Positions 33,198 to 41,264 of a DNA stretch of 64,000 bases are shown here, piece by piece. The notes beneath the pieces were generated by a model, which was not told where the DNA came from, ran no database searches, and worked only from the letters and a program-made list of their open reading frames with translations. Every line of letters begins with the position of its first letter. Position 1 is the first letter of the stretch. Source of the DNA: Nonomuraea thailandensis (GTDB lineage Bacteria > Actinomycetota > Actinomycetes > Streptosporangiales > Streptosporangiaceae); NCBI RefSeq assembly GCF_024172165.1, contig NZ_JAMZEB010000002.1, positions 2,439,501 through 2,503,500 of the forward strand, in the 5' to 3' direction. Both the position numbers and the translations under genes were made by a program.

Positions 33198-33216
33198 TCA
33201 GGCAAAGCTAACCTAA
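33198..33216. promoter_or_regulatory. DtxR/IdeR-like iron box upstream of the M56 peptidase
   Basis: Read on the minus strand this is TTAGGTTAGCTTTGCCTGA, matching 14 of 19 consensus positions with an intact left half. It lies 30 bp upstream of the M56 start, between M56 and BlaI. Confidence 0.6.
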
Positions 33217-33241
33217 CCGAACAGGGTCGGCCCACGATCGG

Positions 33242-33658
33242 TCACGCGCCGGGCTCGTCGGCGAGCAGCCGGCGCAGGAGCTCCTCATCGCCCGGCTCCA
33301 GCTCGTGCACGAACCGGCGGAGCACCGTAGCACGATCGTCCTCCGCGTGGAGCAGGGCGTTCATGCGTTGCGCGACGAGCCCGGCGGCATCGGTCAGAGC
33401 CCCGTACCGGTAGGCCCGGCCCTCCCTGCGGCGGGTGACGGCCCGCTTCCCGTGCAGCCTGACCAGCGTGGTGACGACGGCGCTGTAGGACAACCCGCCC
33501 GTGGGGTCGAGCAGATCCCGTACCTGCCCCGGCGTGAGCGAAGAGCCCGCATCCCGCAGAACGGCGAGGACCGCCGCCTCCAGCTCACCGGGCCGGCGGC
33601 GCTCGCCCTGATCAGGGAGTTCGGCTCGATCAGCGCGATCTTCCGGGTCTGTGTCCAT
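33242..33658 (-). CDS. BlaI/MecI/CopY-family repressor
   Basis: This 138-residue winged-helix protein has the family's core: LEAAVLAVLRDAGSSLTPGQ, LSYSAVVTTLVRLHGKRAV and RREGRAYRYGALTD, then a helical dimerisation tail. The start is taken at ATG 33658 (MDTDPED); 33667 is also in frame. The N-terminal 20 residues are Asp/Glu/Arg-rich. It pairs with the adjacent M56 peptidase, which may inactivate it by proteolysis. A palindrome CCAGG-CCA-CCTGG (33705-33717) sits upstream and could be its site. Confidence 0.88.
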   Translation of the reverse strand: MDTDPEDRADRAELPDQGERRRPGELEAAVLAVLRDAGSSLTPGQVRDLLDPTGGLSYSAVVTTLVRLHGKRAVTRRREGRAYRYGALTDAAGLVAQRMNALLHAEDDRATVLRRFVHELEPGDEELLRRLLADEPGA

Positions 33659-33721
33659 CGCGCACACCCTATGCGATCACCGCGCTCGACGGACTCGCCC
33701 ATGACCAGGCCACCTGGCTAG

Positions 33722-33740
33722 TTAGGTGAGCCTATGTTAA
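33722..33740. promoter_or_regulatory. DtxR/IdeR-like iron box upstream of efeUOB
   Basis: TTAGGTGAGCCTATGTTAA matches 14 of 19 IdeR consensus positions. It is 64 bp upstream of efeU and on the other side faces the BlaI gene. Confidence 0.65.
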
Positions 33741-33804
33741 CTTCTACAAGCGTGTAGCAGTCCGGGGCGTCGGCATCCCGGGCTTTCCCAGCATTGGAGC
33801 AACG

Positions 33805-34629
33805 GTGTTCGCCAGCTTTCTCATCGGCCTGCGCGAAGGGCTCGAGGCGGCGCTCGTCGTCTCCGTGCTGGTCGCGTTCCTGGTCAAGAGCGACCGCACG
33901 GACAGGCTGCCGTACGTCTGGACCGGCGTGCTCGCCGCCGTGGCCCTCTCGGTCGGCTTCGGCGCGATCCTGACCTTCACCGCCGCCAACCTCGGGCACA
34001 CGGGCCAGGAGCTCTTCGACGCCATCACCTCGCTGCTGGCCGTCGCCTTCGTCACCTGGATGATCTTCTGGATGCGGCGGGCCGCCCGCGCGCTCTCCGG
34101 CGAGCTGCGGGGCAAGCTCGCCGAGGCGCTGGAGCTGGGCCCGGTCGCCGTCGTCGTCATGGCGTTCCTGGCCGTGGCGCGCGAGGGGCTGGAGACCGCG
34201 CTGCTGTTCTTCGCCTCCGTCCAGGGCGCGACCACCTCCGCCCAGCCGCTCATCGGCATCAGCCTGGGCCTGCTCGCCGCGGTCCTGCTCGGCTACGGCC
34301 TGTACAGGTCGGCCGTGCGCATCAACCTCACCACGTTCTTCACCTGGACCGGCCTGCTCCTCATCCTGGTCGCCGCCGGGATCTTCAAGTACGGCGTGCA
34401 CGACCTGCAGGAGGCGGCCATCGTGCCGGGCCTGAGCGCCTACGCCTTCGACATCAGCGCCGTCGTGCCCGCCGACTCCTGGTACGGCGCCCTGCTGGCC
34501 GGAACGCTCAACCTCACCCCGCAGCCCAGCGTCGTGGAGACCATCGCCTGGGCCGCCTACCTGATCCCCACCCTCTACCTCTTCCTGCGTCCCTCCCGCA
34601 CCCGCACCACGCCCGCGCCCGCGGCCTGA
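33805..34629 (+). CDS. efeU: EfeU ferrous/ferric iron permease (FTR1 family)
   Basis: This 274-residue, seven-helix protein starts at GTG. Both REGLE iron-passage motifs are present (residues 10-14 in LREGLEAALV and 126-130 in AREGLETALL). It moves iron across the cytoplasmic membrane together with the two exported partners encoded next. Gene order efeU-efeO-efeB and spacing (11 bp each) are standard. An iron box lies upstream. Confidence 0.95.
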   Translation: MFASFLIGLREGLEAALVVSVLVAFLVKSDRTDRLPYVWTGVLAAVALSVGFGAILTFTAANLGHTGQELFDAITSLLAVAFVTWMIFWMRRAARALSGELRGKLAEALELGPVAVVVMAFLAVAREGLETALLFFASVQGATTSAQPLIGISLGLLAAVLLGYGLYRSAVRINLTTFFTWTGLLLILVAAGIFKYGVHDLQEAAIVPGLSAYAFDISAVVPADSWYGALLAGTLNLTPQPSVVETIAWAAYLIPTLYLFLRPSRTRTTPAPAA

Positions 34630-34640
34630 ACAGGAGCACC

Positions 34641-35777
34641 ATGTCCGCCATCACCCGCCTCACCGCCGGCGCGCTCGCCCTGGCCGCGCTGACCGCCTGC
34701 GCGGCCGAGACCCCCGCCCCCGGCGGCTCCGCCGCGGCGCGGAAGCCGGACAAGGTCGCGGTCGCGGCCAGCGACACCGAGTGCGAGGTCGCCGTGTCCG
34801 AGGTCGCCGCGGGGACCAGCACGTTCGCGATCACCAACGGCGGCAGCAAGGTGACCGAGTTCTACGTCTACGCGCCGGGCGACCGTGTCATGGCCGAGGT
34901 GGAGAACATCGTGCCGGGCCTGACCCGGGAGCTGATCGCCGAGCTGCCCGCCGGGACGTACGAGACGGCGTGCAAGCCCGGCATGGTCGGCAAGGGCATC
35001 CGCAACCCGCTGAAGGTCACCGGCGAGCACAGGGCGCTCAACGCCGACGCCAAGCTCGCCGAGGCGACGGCCAGCTACAAGCGCTACGTCAAGAGCCAGA
35101 GCGACACGCTGCTGGTCAAGACGCAGGAGTTCGTCGACGCCGTCAAGGCGGGCCGGATCGAGGAGGCCAAGGAGCTCTACCCGGTCTCGCGGACGTACTG
35201 GGAGCGCATCGAGCCGGTCGCGGAGATCTTCGGCGACCTCGACCCGGCCATCGACGCCCGCGAGGCGGACCTGGCCGAAGGCGAGGAGTGGACGGGCTTC
35301 CACAAGATCGAGAAGGATCTCTGGATCGCCAGGGACGTCAGCAAGGACGGCCCCGTCGCCGACAAGCTCATCGCCGACGTCAAGACGATCGTGGCCAAGG
35401 CCAACGCCGCGGAGCTGACCCCGCTGAACCTGGCCAACGGCGCCAAGGAACTGCTCGACGAGGTGGCCACCGGCAAGATCACCGGCGAGGAGGACATCTG
35501 GTCGCACACCGATCTGTGGGACTTCGACGCCAACCTCCAGGGCTCCAAGGCGGCGGTCCAGGCGCTCCGCCCCGTGCTGGAGGAGCGCGCCCCCGACCTG
35601 GTCAAGACCCTGGACGAGAAGTTCGCCGCCGCCGAGGCCGAGCTGGGCAGGCACCAGAAGGGCGACGGCTGGCGGCTGCACGACGAGCTGTCCGAGGCGG
35701 AGCTGAAGAGCCTGTCGGACGTGATCAACGCGCTGGCCGAACCGATCAGCAAGATCGCACCGATCGTGGCGAAGTAG
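34641..35777 (+). CDS. efeO: EfeO iron-uptake lipoprotein (cupredoxin + M75 domain)
   Basis: This 378-residue exported protein has a lipoprotein-like signal (LTAC near residue 19), an N-terminal cupredoxin-like domain (VAAGTSTFAITNGGSKVTEF) and a C-terminal imelysin/M75 helical domain (YWERIEPVAEIFGDLDPAID, EEWTGFHKIEKDLWI). EfeO binds iron and hands it to EfeU. Domain order and length match the full-length form. Confidence 0.94.
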   Translation: MSAITRLTAGALALAALTACAAETPAPGGSAAARKPDKVAVAASDTECEVAVSEVAAGTSTFAITNGGSKVTEFYVYAPGDRVMAEVENIVPGLTRELIAELPAGTYETACKPGMVGKGIRNPLKVTGEHRALNADAKLAEATASYKRYVKSQSDTLLVKTQEFVDAVKAGRIEEAKELYPVSRTYWERIEPVAEIFGDLDPAIDAREADLAEGEEWTGFHKIEKDLWIARDVSKDGPVADKLIADVKTIVAKANAAELTPLNLANGAKELLDEVATGKITGEEDIWSHTDLWDFDANLQGSKAAVQALRPVLEERAPDLVKTLDEKFAAAEAELGRHQKGDGWRLHDELSEAELKSLSDVINALAEPISKIAPIVAK

Positions 35778-35788
35778 GAGCCGGAGCC

Positions 35789-37015
35789 ATGAGCGAGCGG
35801 ATGAGCCGCAGGAAGATGTTCGGCCTCGGCGCGGCCGGGGCCGCGGCAGCGGGCGCCGGCGCGATCGCCGCTCGCTCGATGGCGCAGGAGCCGCCGGTCA
35901 CGCACGCGACCACCTCCGCCCCCTTCCCCTTCTACGGCGAGCACCAGGCGGGGATCGTCACCCCCGCCCAGGACCGGCTGCACTTCGTCGCCTTCGACGT
36001 CACCACCGGCAGCAGGGCCGAGCTGGTGGACCTGCTGCAGGAGTGGACGGCCGCCGCCGCCCGGCTCACCCAGGGCAAGGAGGCCGGCTCCTTCGGCGCG
36101 GCCGGCGGCTCGCCGGAGGCCGCGCCCGACGACACCGGCGAGGCGCTCGGGCTGCCCGCCTCGGGGCTCACGCTGACCATCGGCTTCGGCCCGTCCCTGT
36201 TCGACCGCCGTTTCGGGCTGGCCGCCAGGCGCCCCGCTGCCCTGGCCGACCTGCCGAAGTTCCCCGGCGAGCAGCTGATCCCTGAGCTGTCGGGCGGCGA
36301 CCTCTGCGTGCAGGCGTGCGCCCACGACCCCCAGGTCGCCGTGCACGCCATCCGCAACCTGGCCAGGATCGGTTTCGGCAAGGTGTCGGTGCGCTGGTCA
36401 CAGCTCGGATTCGGCCGTACGTCGTCCACCTCTCGCGCCCAGGTGACCCCGCGCAACCTGATGGGCTTCAAGGACGGCACCAACAACATGAAGCTGGAGG
36501 ACGCGGCCCTGCTGCGCGACCAGCTCTGGGCCGCGGCACCGGACGGCGCCGGCTGGATGGCGGGCGGCACCTACCTGGTGACGAGGAAGATCCGCATGAC
36601 CATCGAGACGTGGGACCGCACCTCGCTGCGCGAGCAGGAGGAGATCTTCGGCCGCGACAAGGGTGAGGGCGCGCCGGCCGGCAAGCGGAAGGAGTTCGAC
36701 CCCGTGGACTTGACGGCGATGAAACCCGACGCGCACGTCAGGCTGGCGCACCCCAGCAGCCACGGCAACGCGCACCTGCTGCGGCGCGGCTACAACTACG
36801 TGGACGGTTCCGACGGGCTCGGCAGGCTGGACGCCGGGCTGTTCTTCATCGCCTACCAGCGCGACCCGCGCAAGCAGTTCGTGCCCGTCCAGATGGCTCT
36901 GGCCAGGACCGACCCGCTCAACGAGTACATCAAGCACGTCTCCAGCGGCCTGTTCGCCTGCCCGCCCGGCGTCAGGGACGCAGGGGACTACTGGGGGCGC
37001 ACCCTGCTCGGCTGA
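35789..37015 (+). CDS. efeB: EfeB deferrochelatase / DyP-type haem peroxidase
   Basis: This 408-residue Tat-exported haem protein has a twin-arginine signal (SRRKMFGLGAAGA) and a DyP fold with the GxxDG motif at 226-230 (MGFKDGTNN, Asp229 catalytic). A proximal haem His candidate is at about residue 316 (DAHVRLAHP), followed by LLRRGYNY. It oxidises iron or releases it from haem outside the membrane for EfeO/EfeU. Confidence 0.95.
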   Translation: MSERMSRRKMFGLGAAGAAAAGAGAIAARSMAQEPPVTHATTSAPFPFYGEHQAGIVTPAQDRLHFVAFDVTTGSRAELVDLLQEWTAAAARLTQGKEAGSFGAAGGSPEAAPDDTGEALGLPASGLTLTIGFGPSLFDRRFGLAARRPAALADLPKFPGEQLIPELSGGDLCVQACAHDPQVAVHAIRNLARIGFGKVSVRWSQLGFGRTSSTSRAQVTPRNLMGFKDGTNNMKLEDAALLRDQLWAAAPDGAGWMAGGTYLVTRKIRMTIETWDRTSLREQEEIFGRDKGEGAPAGKRKEFDPVDLTAMKPDAHVRLAHPSSHGNAHLLRRGYNYVDGSDGLGRLDAGLFFIAYQRDPRKQFVPVQMALARTDPLNEYIKHVSSGLFACPPGVRDAGDYWGRTLLG

Positions 37016-37039
37016 CCTGGTCACCCGCGAAGAGCTCCC

Positions 37040-38479
37040 CTACACCTCACGGCCGGCGGCGCCTCCGGGCTGGTCCGCTCCCTCTCCCCGCGCCGGTTCC
37101 GACACGGAGGCCAGGGGAAGGCGCAGGACGAAGCGCGCGCCGGCCGGGCTGTCCTCGATCTGCAGGGTGCCCTCATGCGCCTGGGCGATCTGCCGGGCGA
37201 TCGCCAGCCCCAGGCCGGTGCCGCCGGCTTCGCGATCGCGGGCGGTGTCGAGCCGGGCGAAGCGCTGGAAGACCAGCTCACGCTTGTCCGCCTCGATGCC
37301 GCAGCCGTCGTCGAGCACCTCCAGCCGCGCGACGCCCGCCGGGAGGTGCGGACCGTGCCGCCCTGCTCCGGGCTCATGGCACACCCGGACGGTGACCGTG
37401 GTGGCGGCGTGCCGATCAGCGTTGTCCAGCAGGCCGGTGAGCAGCCGGGCGAGCTGCGTCCTGTCGCCGCTCACCAGCACGCCGGGCTCCAGCTCGCAGG
37501 CGAACTCCTTGCGGGCGTCGCGGCGGGCTTCGAGCTGCGCGCTCACCAGCCCGGCCAGATCGATCACCTCATGCTTCAGGGGCTCGTGCCCCTCCAGCCG
37601 GGCCATGGTCAGCAGGTCGCCCACGATCCTCTCGATCCGGTCCACGCTGGGCAGCACCGCGCCGCCCAGCCGGGTCACGGTGGTGTCCTCCGGCGCGTAC
37701 AGGGCGTCCTCGACCTCCGCGCGGATCGCCGCGATGGGCGTGAGCAGCTCGTGCGAGGCGTCGGAGGTGAAGCGGCGCTGCTGACCCATCGCGGCGTGCA
37801 ACCGGGCGAGCGTGCGGTTCACGCTCTCGGCCAGGTCATAAGTCTCGTCGCGACTCGGCGGAAGGGTGACCCGCCGGTCAGGACAGGCCTCGCTGATCGA
37901 GTCGAGCTCCGCCCGGATGGCGTTCACCGGGCTGAGCGCGGTGGTGACGATCCGATGGCCCAGGACCGTGATCGCCACAGCCATCAACGCCGCGGCGCCG
38001 ATCACGGTCGCGGCCAGCCACGGGGTGACGTACAGCGGAACCGTGGGGCCGGAGCTGTAGACGATCCAGTCCTCACCCTGCCGGTAGGCCGAGTGCGCGA
38101 CCACGATGTTGCAGCCCTGGCCGGAGAACACCCCGTCGCAGACGACAGCGGTCGACATGGCTCTGGGAATGGGGGTGAAGCCGGCCATGGCCGGTTCGCC
38201 CCGCAGACGGAGCGACGAGGCGACGACCCTGCCCGCGGCGTCCACGATCTGCACATGACGATCGGCGTGCTCGACCAGCGGCATGCGGACGTCGCCGTGC
38301 TCGATCTCGTGCGCCACGCGGCCACCGTCCGCGGAGATCTCGCTCATCCGGTCCTCGGTCGCGTAGCGATGGATCGCGAGCAGCACCGCGGCGGCCAGCA
38401 TGGCTGACAACAGCGCCGCCATCGCCCCGGCGAACATGGTGATGCGCTTGGTGATCGGCCAATCATGCCGAGCCTTCAT
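37040..38479 (-). CDS. Sensor histidine kinase, orphan
   Basis: This 479-residue kinase has two membrane helices (about 14-36 and 156-178) flanking a roughly 120-residue extracytoplasmic sensor with a Cys pair (CDGVFSGQGC). A HAMP-like linker follows, then HisKA with phospho-His243 (SDASHELLTPIAAI) and a HATPase domain with N353 (LLDNADRH), DDGCGI and GGTGLGLAI. No response regulator is encoded on either side: downstream is efeB (convergent), upstream a secreted LamG protein. The partner must be elsewhere or was lost. Confidence 0.92.
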   Translation of the reverse strand: MKARHDWPITKRITMFAGAMAALLSAMLAAAVLLAIHRYATEDRMSEISADGGRVAHEIEHGDVRMPLVEHADRHVQIVDAAGRVVASSLRLRGEPAMAGFTPIPRAMSTAVVCDGVFSGQGCNIVVAHSAYRQGEDWIVYSSGPTVPLYVTPWLAATVIGAAALMAVAITVLGHRIVTTALSPVNAIRAELDSISEACPDRRVTLPPSRDETYDLAESVNRTLARLHAAMGQQRRFTSDASHELLTPIAAIRAEVEDALYAPEDTTVTRLGGAVLPSVDRIERIVGDLLTMARLEGHEPLKHEVIDLAGLVSAQLEARRDARKEFACELEPGVLVSGDRTQLARLLTGLLDNADRHAATTVTVRVCHEPGAGRHGPHLPAGVARLEVLDDGCGIEADKRELVFQRFARLDTARDREAGGTGLGLAIARQIAQAHEGTLQIEDSPAGARFVLRLPLASVSEPARGEGADQPGGAAGREV

Positions 38480-38605
38480 GGGCCCCAGTCGAGCACATGC
38501 ACCGTAGCGGAAGGGGCACGCAGGGCTTTGATGACGGCATCAACGAGGCCAATACCTCACCAAGGCGTTGGGCAGGCCCCATTTCGCCGCAAAATGCGCT
38601 GCTGC

Positions 38606-38637
38606 CCATGGCGGCCCGCCATGGCGGCCCACCATGG
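38606..38637. repeat. 13-bp tandem repeat with CCATGG cores
   Basis: ccatggcggcccg (38606-38618), ccatggcggccca (38619-38631) and ccatgg (38632-38637) form 2.5 copies of a 13-bp unit, each with a CCATGG palindrome. They lie 44 bp upstream of the LamG gene. They may be a regulator array or a slippage repeat. Confidence 0.65.
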
Positions 38638-38680
38638 GGACATACTGCCGATATACCGGCCCTCCCTACTCTGCGGGCTC

Positions 38681-40270
38681 ATGAGATGGATGAAACTCGG
38701 CATCTGCGCCGCCTTGATGGCGATGTCGACGGCCGTGGCCGTAGCGGAGCCCGCCGCGGCACAGGCCGGCGGGCTGAGCCCGTACGACCGGCTGGTGCTC
38801 TCGCACGAGCCCGCGGCCTACTGGCGGCTGTCCCACCCGTCGGCCGGAACGGAGCTCGACCGGGCCGGCAACGGGCACAAGGGCACCTTCCGCGGCGTCA
38901 CGAGCTCCGTCCAGCTCCCCAACAGGGACGGCGCCGCCGTGTTCGACGGCACGTCGGGCTACTTCGAGGTGCCCGACGCCAGGGCCTTCCACATCTCCAC
39001 CACCGGGAAGTTCACCGTGGAGGCGTGGATCAGACCGCACGCCCTGAACTTCCCCGACGTGGAACAGGACGGCTACGTCTACTTCATGGGGAAGGGCACG
39101 AAGTCCGGCGCGGGCGGCGACCAGGAGTGGGCCGGCCGCATGTACAACAAGTCCCACCCGGACCGCCCCAACCGCATCTCCGGCTACGCCTGGAACCCCG
39201 AGGGCGGATTCGGCGCCGGCGCCGCCTTCCAGCACGCGCTGACGGTCAACCAGTGGATCCACGTCGCGATCACGTTCGACACCTCCGAAGGCACCTACGG
39301 GAAGGTGCGCATCTACAGGAACGGCGTGCTGTCCGGCTCCGACAACCTGGTCTATCGCCCGGGCCAGGAGGACGAGGTCATCGTCAAGCCCAGGCCCGGC
39401 CCGGCTCCCGTCCGAGTGGGCACCCGCAACTTCAGGAGCTATTTCCAGGGGGCGATCGGGAAGTTCGCGATGTACGACCGCGCGCTCACAGCGGCCGAGC
39501 TCCGCTCGCACTACGCGGTGATGACCGGCGCGAACCAGGACTTCAACAGCGACGGGGTCGGCGACCTGTTCTCGGCCGCCACCGGGACGCTGACCGTCTG
39601 GAACGGCACGGGCGCCAACGGCTTCGCCGCCGCCACGCCTGTCGGGCCCGGCTGGGACGCCTACAGCCGGCCGATCGCGGGGGACTTCAACCGCGACGGC
39701 CTCACCGACCTGGCCGCCTCCAGGAAGGACGACCACACCCTGCACGTCTGGAACGGCAAGGGCGCCGACGACTTCACCGCCGCCCAGCAGCTCGGGGCGG
39801 GCTGGGCGCCGTACGAGGACACGTTGACCTCGCTCGGCGACATCAACCAGGACGGGAACGACGACATCGCGGCCACGTACCACGGCACGCTGTACGTCTG
39901 GAACGGCAGGGGCGGCAACGCCTTCGGCCCGAGAACCGCCATCGGCGCCAACTGGGGCGTCTACACCCGGCCGATCGGCGGCGATTTCAACGGCGACGGG
40001 ATCGGTGACCTGGCGGCGGTGAGAAAGGCCGACCACATCCTCTTCGTCTGGAACGGCAGGGGCGCCAACAACTTCACCGCCGGTCAGGAGATCGGACCGG
40101 GCTGGGAACCGTACGCGAGCACGTTGATGACGCCCGGCGACATCAACCAGAACGGCATCAACGATCTAGCCGCCACCCACGACGGCAAGCTCTACATCTG
40201 GAACGGCAAGGGCGCCAACACGTTCGGGCTCGCCCAGTCCCGCGGGTCGGGCTGGGCCGGGTACTTCTGA
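38681..40270 (+). CDS. Secreted LamG-domain protein with FG-GAP/VCBS-like repeats
   Basis: This 529-residue secreted protein has a signal peptide (MRWMKLGICAALMAMS, cleavage near AAAQA). A LamG/concanavalin-like domain spans about residues 35-285 (AVFDGTSGYFEVPDARAF, FTVEAWIRPHALNF, VRIYRNGVLSG). At least five C-terminal repeats of about 45 residues follow, combining xGDxNxDGxxDLAA with LYVWNGxGxN, the Ca-binding FG-GAP/VCBS type. It probably binds carbohydrate or a surface ligand outside the cell. No catalytic residues are obvious. Confidence 0.85.
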   Translation: MRWMKLGICAALMAMSTAVAVAEPAAAQAGGLSPYDRLVLSHEPAAYWRLSHPSAGTELDRAGNGHKGTFRGVTSSVQLPNRDGAAVFDGTSGYFEVPDARAFHISTTGKFTVEAWIRPHALNFPDVEQDGYVYFMGKGTKSGAGGDQEWAGRMYNKSHPDRPNRISGYAWNPEGGFGAGAAFQHALTVNQWIHVAITFDTSEGTYGKVRIYRNGVLSGSDNLVYRPGQEDEVIVKPRPGPAPVRVGTRNFRSYFQGAIGKFAMYDRALTAAELRSHYAVMTGANQDFNSDGVGDLFSAATGTLTVWNGTGANGFAAATPVGPGWDAYSRPIAGDFNRDGLTDLAASRKDDHTLHVWNGKGADDFTAAQQLGAGWAPYEDTLTSLGDINQDGNDDIAATYHGTLYVWNGRGGNAFGPRTAIGANWGVYTRPIGGDFNGDGIGDLAAVRKADHILFVWNGRGANNFTAGQEIGPGWEPYASTLMTPGDINQNGINDLAATHDGKLYIWNGKGANTFGLAQSRGSGWAGYF

Positions 40271-40678
40271 GCCGCCGCGCCGCGCCACCCCGGCCGCCGG
40301 CGCCGCCGGCCGGCGCGTCCGGGACCGCTGCCGCCACGAGGCGCGATCGGGCGGAGGGGGCTCCGGCGATCACCGGCTTCTGTCCCGGTCGATGAAGAGG
40401 TCGATCAGCACGCGGGCGTGGTGGGTGAGGAAGGTCCAGGTGGGGGTACGGTCGGCCGATGCGCTCACGATTGCGTATGCCTTCTCCGGCCGGAGCTGCG
40501 GCGCTCCCGTGTACGGAACGGATACATCTCGCTACCTGGAGATCGTATGGCGAACTGGCTTTCCTGCACCAGCCTTCCCCCTTACGCTCGGGGGTGACGG
40601 CACCACGCCGCCGTACCAGCCGGGCCTACCTCCTGAGACGGTCATGATTGATTTCGCCCGCCTTCGCACGGTCCCGAC
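40271..40678. other. 408-bp region with a decayed regulator gene only
   Basis: Between the LamG gene and the STAS gene I see a 33-codon regulator remnant on the minus strand (listed separately) and GC-rich inverted segments near 40290 (ggccgccggcgccgccggcc). Otherwise it is non-coding, with lower GC near 40470-40670, where the promoter of the STAS gene should lie. Confidence 0.5.
40370..40468 (-). pseudogene. Truncated winged-helix regulator remnant
   Basis: A GTG at 40468 opens a 32-residue frame whose middle reads TWTFLTHHARVLIDLFIDRD before a TGA. That string resembles the N-terminal helix of a common actinobacterial winged-HTH family, whose members usually run on for over 100 more residues. 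The rest of the gene is absent, so this is probably a 3'-deleted remnant. Confidence 0.45.
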
Positions 40679-41071
40679 ATGACGCCGTTACACCTGGGCT
40701 GCCGCCCGCTCGCCGCGGGCCCGGCGGCCGGTGTGATGATCAGCGTGACCGGGGAGCTCGACGCCGGCAACGCCGACGACCTGGAGTCCTACATCGGCCG
40801 GATGCGGCATCCGGGCCGGCCTCTTGTGCTCGATCTGGGCGGGCTGACGTTCATGGACAGCACCGGCCTGCACGTCCTGCTGCGCGTGCACGGCGAGGTG
40901 CGCCGGCAGGGCGGCACCCTGCATCTGGCCGCGGTGCGTGATCTGCCCGCCCGGCTGCTGCAGATCACCGAGGTCTGGGACGCGCTCGACATCCACCCCA
41001 GCACACAGGCCGCGATCACGGCCCTGTCCCAGGCGCCGGCGCCGCGTCTGGGGAGGCTGCCGCGAGGCTGA
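40679..41071 (+). CDS. STAS-domain anti-sigma factor antagonist
   Basis: This 130-residue SpoIIAA-like protein contains the conserved phosphorylatable serine in LTFMDSTGLHVLLRVHGE, plus VMISVTGELDAGNADDLESY at the start. Such proteins bind anti-sigma kinases and free a sigma factor when dephosphorylated. No RsbW-like kinase or sigma gene is adjacent, so the partner is unlinked. Confidence 0.9.
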   Translation: MTPLHLGCRPLAAGPAAGVMISVTGELDAGNADDLESYIGRMRHPGRPLVLDLGGLTFMDSTGLHVLLRVHGEVRRQGGTLHLAAVRDLPARLLQITEVWDALDIHPSTQAAITALSQAPAPRLGRLPRG

Positions 41072-41264
41072 CCTGCCGGTACCCGCCCCGCGCGAGCGTC
41101 GCCTCGGCCGGCCGGGCACACGGTGACTTGGCGTAGAGCGGCGTTTACCCGGTGGAGCCGCAGGGGTAGGCCGATCACCGACCGCCAGGGCATGGTCCAG
41201 AGATCTGGTGCCGCGTGCCGAACACCTGGCCGGATCGGACGGTCCTGCCGCAGCGGGGAGAAGC

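Noticed and set aside
38606..38637. Possible CRISPR-like repeat
   Set aside because: Units are 13 bp, directly adjacent and without spacers, so it is not a CRISPR array.
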